Assembly (NCBI GenBank): GCA_021850555.1
Contig: JAJZLX010000794.1
Span: 1-8,658 of the forward strand
Length of the DNA stretch: 8,658 bases
Reading direction: 5' to 3'
DNA from: Pseudomonadota bacterium
GTDB taxonomy: Bacteria > Pseudomonadota > Gammaproteobacteria > Steroidobacterales > Steroidobacteraceae
The notes below the pieces were generated by a model. It saw only the letters and a program-made list of their open reading frames with translations. It ran no database searches and was not told where the DNA came from. Positions 1 through 4,641 of the stretch are shown in pieces (position 1 is the first letter of the stretch; each line of letters opens with the position of its first letter). The position numbers and the translations under genes were made by a program.

Positions 1-734
<734 letters not shown>

Positions 735-759
735 TCAGATCCTTTCGTGCCTCGAATGC

Positions 760-1182
760 TCAACCCTTCGCCGACGATTCGCTCGCGGGAACGGCACAGG
801 GCCGCACCGATGGCGATACCAGATCCCATACCGACACTACGAGCATGAACGTAAGACCGACGTAGAGAAGCGGGGCGGTTGCGAGGTGCGCGAACCGCAT
901 CAGGAGCGCCGCGGACAGCACCAGCAGTGGTCCGATAAGACCGAGCACCAGACGGTAGACTTGCCGGTGACTGAACCACCCCAGCGCATTCGCTGCGAGC
1001 GCCAGCAGGGCAAAGAGCGGGATCAGCGTGGTGATGAACAAACCCTCCCATCGCGTGAGAAAGCCGAGGCCGATGGCCGCACCGAGACTGGCGAGGGCCG
1101 GGAAGCAGGACGCGCAGCCCATCGCGGCGACGATGCTGCCCAAGAGTCCGGCCTTATCGGCAATGCGTGTGGCGAGTGCCAT
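760..1182 (-). CDS. merC: Mercury transport protein MerC
   Basis: Inner-membrane Hg(II) uptake protein of 140 residues, the usual MerC length, with about four hydrophobic segments (roughly 12-40, 46-68, 76-96, 101-122). The Hg-binding cysteine pair is in AMGCASCFPAL (C23, C26) at the end of the first helix. The segments GAAIGLGFL and ANALGWFSHRQ match my memory of MerC from Tn21 and Acidithiobacillus. A C-terminal cysteine is present in RPCAV (C129); the second one found in Tn21 MerC is missing. A strong AGGAGG at 1190-1195 lies 7 nt before the ATG. It is the first gene of the mer transcript, followed after 40 nt by merA. No merT or merP lies between promoter and merA, so MerC is the only visible importer here. 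It delivers Hg(II) to the MerA N-terminal domain or cytosolic thiols. Confidence 0.93.
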   Translation of the reverse strand: MALATRIADKAGLLGSIVAAMGCASCFPALASLGAAIGLGFLTRWEGLFITTLIPLFALLALAANALGWFSHRQVYRLVLGLIGPLLVLSAALLMRFAHLATAPLLYVGLTFMLVVSVWDLVSPSVRPCAVPASESSAKG

Positions 1183-1299
1183 GGGTGATCCTCCTCATTG
1201 CCGTGACGAGCCCATAACGGCTCGACGGTCGGGGTGGTCAGGTAGTGTTCCGAGCCGCCTTGCGCCACTCTGCGCAGGTGGCTTGCGCTCTCCGAGATT
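1183..1299 (-). other. Untranslated leader of the mer transcript
   Basis: With the start point expected about 7 nt downstream of the -10 box, near 1299, the leader before merC is about 115 nt. No convincing gene fits here. It contains two short dyads that could fold in RNA: CGAGCC/GGCTCG at 1207-1212 and 1219-1224 (6-nt loop), and GCCAC/GTGGC at 1264-1268 and 1278-1282 enclosing the palindrome CTGCGCAG. Their role is unknown. Confidence 0.45.
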
Positions 1300-1310
1300 G
1301 GGGGTATCTT
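1283..1310 (+). promoter_or_regulatory. Probable merR promoter, overlapping the mer promoter
   Basis: Plus-strand TTGCGC (1283-1288), 16 bp, TATCTT (1305-1310). Transcription would begin near 1317, inside the MerR operator, so MerR bound there would repress its own gene, as known for mer systems. The -35 match is weak, so this is an inference from position. Confidence 0.4.
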
Positions 1311-1336
1311 AAGACCGTACTCGACTACGGAGTCAA
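1306..1336 (-). promoter_or_regulatory. Hg-inducible mer promoter with MerR operator
   Basis: Read on the minus strand: -35 TTGACT (1331-1336), exactly 19 bp, then -10 TAAGAT (1306-1311). The overlong 19-bp spacer is the hallmark of MerR-family promoters, in which Hg-MerR untwists the DNA to align the two boxes. Inside the spacer lies a dyad, CCGTA (1315-1319) and TACGG (1326-1330) separated by six bases, close to the Tn21/Tn501 mer operator. It drives merC-merA. Confidence 0.93.
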
Positions 1337-1337
1337 G

Positions 1338-1763
1338 ATGCCCGAGTCCTACACCATCGGCGCTTTGGCGAGACAGGCCGGCGTCAACGTGGAGACGGTC
1401 CGCTACTACCAGCGCCGTGGCCTCGTCGGGGAACCCCAGCGGCCGCTTGGTGGGATCCGCCGTTACAACCAGAATCATGTCAGGCGGCTACGGTTCGTCC
1501 GCCAAGCGCAGGCACTCGGCTTCCGCCTGGATGAAGTGAAAGACCTGCTCACGCTCGAAGACGGCAAGCATTGTCACGAAGCCGAACGGCTGGGCACCAT
1601 CAAATTGGCCGCGGTACGGGGGCGGCTGGCGCAGCTGCGGCGAATCGAGGGGGCGCTCGCGGCGCTCCTCGACCAGTGTCACTGCAATGTAGGGAACGTG
1701 CGCTGCCCGCTGATCGCGGCGCTAGAGACCGAGCCCGTCGTCCGCCGGCGCAAGAAGCCATAA
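1338..1763 (+). CDS. merR: Mercury-responsive regulator MerR
   Basis: Hg(II)-sensing repressor/activator of the divergent merC-merA operon, 141 residues. Residues 5-26 form the winged-helix DNA-binding start (YTIGALARQAGVNVETVRYY), followed by the RRYNQNHVRRLRFVRQAQALGF segment shared by MerR proteins. The three mercury ligands are conserved in position: C79 (LEDGKHC), C114 (LDQC) and C123 (GNVRCPLI). The spacings of 35 and 9 residues match C82, C117 and C126 of Tn501 MerR. An additional C116 lies between the last two. I chose ATG 1338 because GGAG (1329-1332) lies 5 nt before it and because a longer in-frame start at 1245 would run through both promoters. The start codon begins two bases from the -35 box of the opposing promoter, so the ribosome site lies inside the operator. 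Confidence 0.95.
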   Translation: MPESYTIGALARQAGVNVETVRYYQRRGLVGEPQRPLGGIRRYNQNHVRRLRFVRQAQALGFRLDEVKDLLTLEDGKHCHEAERLGTIKLAAVRGRLAQLRRIEGALAALLDQCHCNVGNVRCPLIAALETEPVVRRRKKP

Positions 1764-1765
1764 TG

Positions 1766-1783
1766 TGCCTGGCCTTCCGGGCA
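1766..1783 (+). terminator. Possible hairpin terminator after merR
   Basis: Three bases after the merR stop, TGCCTGG (1766-1772) can pair with CCGGGCA (1777-1783): seven pairs including one G-U, with loop CCTT. An alternative pairing is CCTGGC (1768-1773) with GCCAGG (1788-1793). No T tract follows, so termination efficiency is doubtful. Confidence 0.3.
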
Positions 1784-2059
1784 GTGTGCCAGGTCACGGT
1801 CCGCACCCCCAGCGCCCTCCCCTCATCTGGGCCTCAGATCCCCTCGCCACGGCCACAGCGCAGGCGCACACCGTGGCCGGCCGGGGCCTTCGCCGATACA
1901 GCAAGATGGCCGCTGAGCAGGTTGCACTTCACCGCGCGAACGCGAGCGGTGCGATCTACGCTCACGGAAGTCCGGAGGGTTCCCTGCAGGCGAAAGTTTC
2001 CGGCCGCGCGCCGCGGGATTCGCTGTCGTCACACTCCGCATGTGGCGAATGGTATGCGC
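1784..2059. other. Intergenic stretch with no recognisable gene
   Basis: I see no credible gene on either strand. Open frames cross the region on both strands, but their translations are rich in R, P, A and S, lack recognisable motifs, and look like by-products of high GC. It may include the decayed 3' end of the adjacent minus-strand pseudogene. Confidence 0.5.
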
Positions 2060-2449
2060 GAGATTCTCCGGATGCGCAATGCGGTCTCCAGCAAGATATT
2101 CGACGTTCCCATGCCAATGATGTGCAAGCGCCTCCAACCGGACCAGCGTTTGGGTCGCGCCCGCGGCGGGCAACGGAGGCAGCAGGGAATGCCCCCATAC
2201 CGGGAATGAACAGAGGGTAGCCCTCACGCCAATGCGCTACGGCAAGAGCAGCGAGGGCCACGAACATTCCGCATGAAGACCAGTAGTCGAGCGAGCCGAA
2301 CCGAGGGAGACGCCCGATGTGTTTTGGGCTGAGTATTGCACCGCTGCCGGTGATCGCACAAATGAGCCGCAGGAAGACGTGTATGCCGACCACCGCCGGA
2401 AAGGTGGAATTGCTGGACGGGATGCCACCACCGCCAAGGCACCGGTCAT
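2060..2449 (-). pseudogene. Frameshifted remnant of a membrane-protein gene (DUF2306-like?)
   Basis: The homology-like signal moves through several minus-strand frames. One frame (about 2400 to 2160) gives a membrane-protein-like stretch: VGIHVFLRLICAITGSGAI, then GRLPRFGSLDYWSSCGMFVA, then WREGYPLFIPGMGAFPAAS. Near 2156 the frame must shift to continue as RPKRWSGWRRLHIIGMGTSN and then ILLETA (2080-2127). From memory, LHIIGMGTSYILLLTA-like motifs after an RLHR...YW helix occur in DUF2306-type membrane proteins. That family name is tentative. An ATG at 2449, 18 nt after the preceding gene's stop, may be the original start, which would need a further early frameshift. Beyond 2080 a third frame gives ENLAHTIRH, a possible echo of a downstream NLPLW-type motif. 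The gene would have been the fourth in the arsR operon. Confidence 0.6.
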
Positions 2450-2467
2450 AGCAAAGTCGTCCGAGCG

Positions 2468-2848
2468 TCAGCCATCCTGCGCCGAACGGAGCACCGCGAT
2501 CAACGGCACGGCGAAGAGGGCGAGCACCACGGTGTCGACCCCAACGTTGAACCAAACGCCGTACCGGGCCGAGAACGCCGCTTCGATCACGAGCCACACC
2601 ACGATGCCGAGCAGGAGCGACTTGGCGAGTTTCCGGTCGCCTCGCCGGAGCGCAGCGCGCCCCACGAAGAACAGTGTACTACCCCACCCGATCATGATCG
2701 CGCCATAAAGCGCACTTTCCCACTGGAGCAGAACAGCGCGATTGATGATGGGCAAGACGTCGAGACCGAACACCGCGAACACTACACCCCACAGAATGAG
2801 AATTACCGAGATCACGCTGAACCACAGGAGCAGTGTCTTTTCGCTCAT
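2468..2848 (-). CDS. Small four-helix inner-membrane protein of unknown function
   Basis: A 126-residue protein with four hydrophobic segments, at about 7-29, 44-63, 77-92 and 102-121. A short basic cytoplasmic-type loop (RRGDRKLAK, 69-77) separates segments two and three. No enzymatic motif or cysteine is visible. The segment ARYGVWFNVGVDTVVLALFA near the C-terminus looks conserved in style and reminds me of small BphX-like membrane proteins found in catabolic operons; this is a weak recollection. ATG 2848 was chosen because it lies 7 nt after the hydrolase stop and starts the hydrophobic protein. The open frame extends further upstream, but only across the hydrolase gene in a shadow frame. 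Only a poor ribosome site (GAGAT) is present, so translation is probably coupled to the hydrolase. Confidence 0.82.
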   Translation of the reverse strand: MSEKTLLLWFSVISVILILWGVVFAVFGLDVLPIINRAVLLQWESALYGAIMIGWGSTLFFVGRAALRRGDRKLAKSLLLGIVVWLVIEAAFSARYGVWFNVGVDTVVLALFAVPLIAVLRSAQDG

Positions 2849-2855
2849 ACTGATC

Positions 2856-3746
2856 TCACGCGAGGAAATCCCGAACAAGCGCCCCGAACTTCTCCGGCCG
2901 CTCTTCCATGAGCAGGTGACCTGTGGAAGGCAGGAGCTCGAGTCGTTGCGCTCCCGGGATCTCGCGGCGCAGCCGCTCGCCCCATTCGGGCCCGAAGTGG
3001 GCGTCGTTCTCCGCCCAGATGAGGAGCGTCGGGTGGTCGAAGCGCCGCAGTCCATCGAGTATGTCAAGAGTGACCCGGTTGTTGTCGGGGGCGAACTGCT
3101 CGGCAATGAAGCGCTTCGTCTTGGCTCTTCGGTGACGATCGGCGAGGTTCGCGCGAACGAGAAAATCGATGAACTCACCGGACAACTCACGTGCGTCGTA
3201 CACCGCCTTGCCGCGCACGAGCGTGGCCCGCAGCACGATTCTCCGCGACCAGAGCCAGAGCACGAGATCGCCCAGGAATGGCATTTGCGTGATGCGTGCG
3301 AACGGCCGTTCCTCCGCCGACGGCCAGTTGTCGTAAGCCTCCGCATCGGTGAGAACGAGCCGATCCACGCGGGTCGGATGGCGCGCGGCGAGCACCTGGG
3401 CTACCGCGCCCCCGTGGTCGTGGCCGAGCACGTGAGCACGCTCGATGCCGAGACAGTCGAGGAGGCGGATCATCGTTTCGGCCTGGGCGGCAAGCGACCA
3501 GTCCGCCCCGGGCGGAGTCTCCGTATCGCCGAGGCCGAGCAGGTCCGGAGCGATACAGCGGTGCGTCGGCGTGAGCTGCGGGATCAACCGCCGCCACACG
3601 AACGAGGCAAAGGGACAGCCGTGAAGAAGAAGCACCGCAGGACCGCTGCCCTCATCCCGGTAGGCGAGGCGCACGTCGCCGAGCTGCGTGACGCGCTTTA
3701 CGGCATTGTCCGCGGGACGAAGGCAATCTGCGCCGCAATGCCTCAC
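2856..3746 (-). CDS. Alpha/beta-fold hydrolase with aspartate nucleophile
   Basis: A 296-residue cytoplasmic enzyme of the epoxide hydrolase/haloalkane dehalogenase branch of the alpha/beta hydrolases. Visible landmarks are the oxyanion-hole motif LLHGCP (residues 40-45) and APDLLGLGDTE (66-76). The nucleophile elbow GHDHGG (108-113) gives D110 as nucleophile. The cap domain spans about 138-235, LIWAENDAHFGPE carries probable acid D248, and STGHLLMEE carries base H277. Classical haloalkane dehalogenases have Asn after HG and Trp after the nucleophile as halide ligands; here these are Cys44 and His111, so dehalogenase activity is not supported. Epoxide or ester hydrolysis is equally possible; the substrate is unknown. 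I place the start at GTG 3746, which overlaps the arsR stop (GTGA), implying translational coupling. The in-frame ATG at 3842 lies deep inside arsR. The product should be co-regulated with ArsR. Confidence 0.88.
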   Translation of the reverse strand: MRHCGADCLRPADNAVKRVTQLGDVRLAYRDEGSGPAVLLLHGCPFASFVWRRLIPQLTPTHRCIAPDLLGLGDTETPPGADWSLAAQAETMIRLLDCLGIERAHVLGHDHGGAVAQVLAARHPTRVDRLVLTDAEAYDNWPSAEERPFARITQMPFLGDLVLWLWSRRIVLRATLVRGKAVYDARELSGEFIDFLVRANLADRHRRAKTKRFIAEQFAPDNNRVTLDILDGLRRFDHPTLLIWAENDAHFGPEWGERLRREIPGAQRLELLPSTGHLLMEERPEKFGALVRDFLA

Positions 3747-4150
3747 GCGCGTCGCCCCGCCACAGGCGTACTTCGTCGTCGCAAGGGCTCGCCCGTCTCC
3801 TCGAGCAGGCAGAAGCCGAGATCGAGAATTCCCACGACGCATGGGTCGGCAATGCTGTAGTAGAGCCGCGTCCCATCCCGTCGCGCGGAGACGATGCCCC
3901 GGTCAGCGAGGCGTTGCAGCTGATTGGAAACGGCCTGCGGTGCCATTTCGACGGCGACGGCGAGGTCGGTGACACACACCTCACGTCCCCGCTCGAGGGC
4001 GTGAAGGAGACGCACGCGGGTGTCATTCGCAAAGATCTTCAGCAGCCGGCTCAGAGCCGCCGCGTGCTTCAGATCGATGAGCGGGCGGTCACGGGGCGCC
4101 GCCTTGCCAACGCTCGCGGGGATGCTGAGGGTCTGAAGGGCACACCGCAT
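3743..4150 (-). CDS. ArsR/SmtB-family winged-helix repressor
   Basis: A 135-residue dimeric repressor. The core starts at about residue 28 (LSRLLKIFANDTRVRLLHAL). The recognition helix is about MAPQAVSNQLQRLADRGIV (69-87), followed by the wing RRDGTRLYYSI (90-100). Cysteines occur at C3, C59 (REVCVTDLA, before helix 4 as in metal-sensing ArsR/CadC proteins), C104 (ADPCVVGIL) and C114 (DLGFCLLEE) in the C-terminal helix. C59 with C104/C114 could form a thiol site for a soft metal such as Cd, Pb, Hg or Cu, but the ligand is inferred. It is the first gene of a three-gene operon and overlaps the hydrolase start. Its promoter carries a dyad suited to autorepression. No Shine-Dalgarno sequence precedes ATG 4150 and no other good start is visible. 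The N-terminal 25 residues look unstructured. Confidence 0.9.
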   Translation of the reverse strand: MRCALQTLSIPASVGKAAPRDRPLIDLKHAAALSRLLKIFANDTRVRLLHALERGREVCVTDLAVAVEMAPQAVSNQLQRLADRGIVSARRDGTRLYYSIADPCVVGILDLGFCLLEETGEPLRRRSTPVAGRRA

Positions 4151-4156
4151 GAGCCA

Positions 4157-4186
4157 TTAGTACACGGTCTTGTGTAATCGTGTCAA
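4157..4186 (-). promoter_or_regulatory. Promoter of the arsR-hydrolase operon
   Basis: Minus strand: perfect -35 TTGACA (4181-4186), 18 bp, then -10 TACTAA (4157-4162). The expected start point falls at about 4150, the first base of the arsR ATG. That suggests leaderless mRNA, in keeping with the absence of a ribosome site. Confidence 0.6.
4161..4176. promoter_or_regulatory. Probable ArsR operator dyad
   Basis: TACAC (4161-4165), six bases, GTGTA (4172-4176): a perfect 5-bp inverted repeat lying in the spacer and touching the -10 box of the arsR promoter. Its position and size match operators of ArsR/SmtB repressors, so binding would block RNA polymerase. Confidence 0.6.
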
Positions 4187-4224
4187 GTCGCACGCCTGAC
4201 CGCACGATCGCGCACAGGGATGTG

Positions 4225-4257
4225 CGGGAGCGCCGCCGTCGAGCGCCGGCGCTCCCG
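4225..4257 (-). terminator. Strong hairpin at the end of the cus operon
   Basis: A perfect 11-bp GC-rich stem: CGGGAGCGCCG (4225-4235) pairs with CGGCGCTCCCG (4247-4257), with an 11-nt loop. It lies 12 nt downstream of the small exported protein's stop and upstream of the arsR promoter, so it probably ends or stabilises the cus mRNA. No T tract follows, so it is not a classical intrinsic terminator. Confidence 0.5.
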
Positions 4258-4269
4258 ATACGGACTGTT

Positions 4270-4461
4270 CTACTGATGCCTCTTCATCAGATACCCGTGC
4301 ACCCGCCAGCACGTGTACAGGTTACGCAGCGCGGGCTTCTCCATCAGCTGGCTATGCGCCTTGAAGCATGCCTGAAGCTCCGCATCCGTCACGGCGAACG
4401 CCGTGGCCGATACCAGCATGACGCCTGCAAGGCTCAGGGGGATCAAGACTCGCTTGTTCAT
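4270..4461 (-). CDS. Small exported protein with two C-x3-H-x3-M motifs; candidate periplasmic metal-binding protein
   Basis: A 63-residue protein, not recognised as a known family. Residues 1-23 are a clear Sec signal peptide: basic MNKR, a hydrophobic core, and AFA before the probable cleavage site. The mature 40 residues contain an internal repeat: ACFKAHSQLMEK (31-42) and TCWRVHGYLMKR (50-61). In each copy Cys, His and Met are spaced four residues apart (C32-H36-M40 and C51-H55-M59) and would line one face of an alpha helix. The result would be a helical hairpin offering two thiols, two imidazoles and two thioethers, all good Cu(I)/Ag(I)/Hg(II) ligands. The two cysteines could instead form a disulfide. 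An excellent GGAGG (4470-4474) lies 8 nt before the ATG. It is the last gene after cusB-cusA, 180 nt downstream of cusA, in the position where other cus operons carry accessory periplasmic metallochaperones. It has no CusF signature. The role is inferred. Confidence 0.85.
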   Translation of the reverse strand: MNKRVLIPLSLAGVMLVSATAFAVTDAELQACFKAHSQLMEKPALRNLYTCWRVHGYLMKRHQ

Positions 4462-4482
4462 GGTAGTCACCTCCATCGAATG

Positions 4483-4505
4483 GGCGGCAGCCGACGGCTG
4501 GCGCC
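4483..4505. repeat. Hairpin in the spacer between cusA and the small exported gene
   Basis: CAGCC (4488-4492) pairs with GGCTG (4496-4500) around a 3-nt loop. Beyond one G-G mismatch, GGCG... four more pairs form between 4483-4486 and 4502-4505. On the minus-strand mRNA it sits about 9 nt upstream of the GGAGG of the small gene and is preceded, not followed, by a T run. A transcription terminator is therefore unlikely; mRNA processing or stabilisation of the downstream message is possible. The rest of 4506-4641 holds no recognisable gene or promoter. Confidence 0.45.
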
Positions 4506-4641
4506 GCGAAAAAATCGGGCATGGACCCGCATTGACAGTCTCGACGCGGCCGCATTTCACGGGTCAGCGCGCACGGCGAAGGTGGCGCCGCACGATGGCC
4601 CATGGTGCGGGCGGACTGGGGCGCGCGAGGCGCTCTGCGCA

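Noticed and set aside
1245..1337. Longer N-terminus for MerR starting at 1245
   Set aside because: The extra 31 residues would be encoded by the mer promoter and operator themselves and are absent from MerR proteins. ATG 1338 has its own GGAG.
1571..2227. Several open frames on both strands after merR
   Set aside because: None shows a motif or credible start. Only the shifting minus-strand reading at 2060-2449 resembles real protein, and that is listed as a pseudogene.
2849..3346. Long N-terminal extension of the 126-residue membrane protein
   Set aside because: The extension is a shadow of the hydrolase gene, rich in Ser and Arg. The hydrophobic protein begins cleanly at ATG 2848.
3747..3842. 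Upstream ATG (3842) for the hydrolase
   Set aside because: It would overlap about 100 nt of arsR and add a basic, motif-free tail. GTG 3746 overlapping the arsR stop is the natural coupled start.
2742..3860. A 372-codon plus-strand frame opposite the hydrolase
   Set aside because: No motif is visible, and the opposite strand carries a complete catalytic triad in the right order, so this is a shadow.
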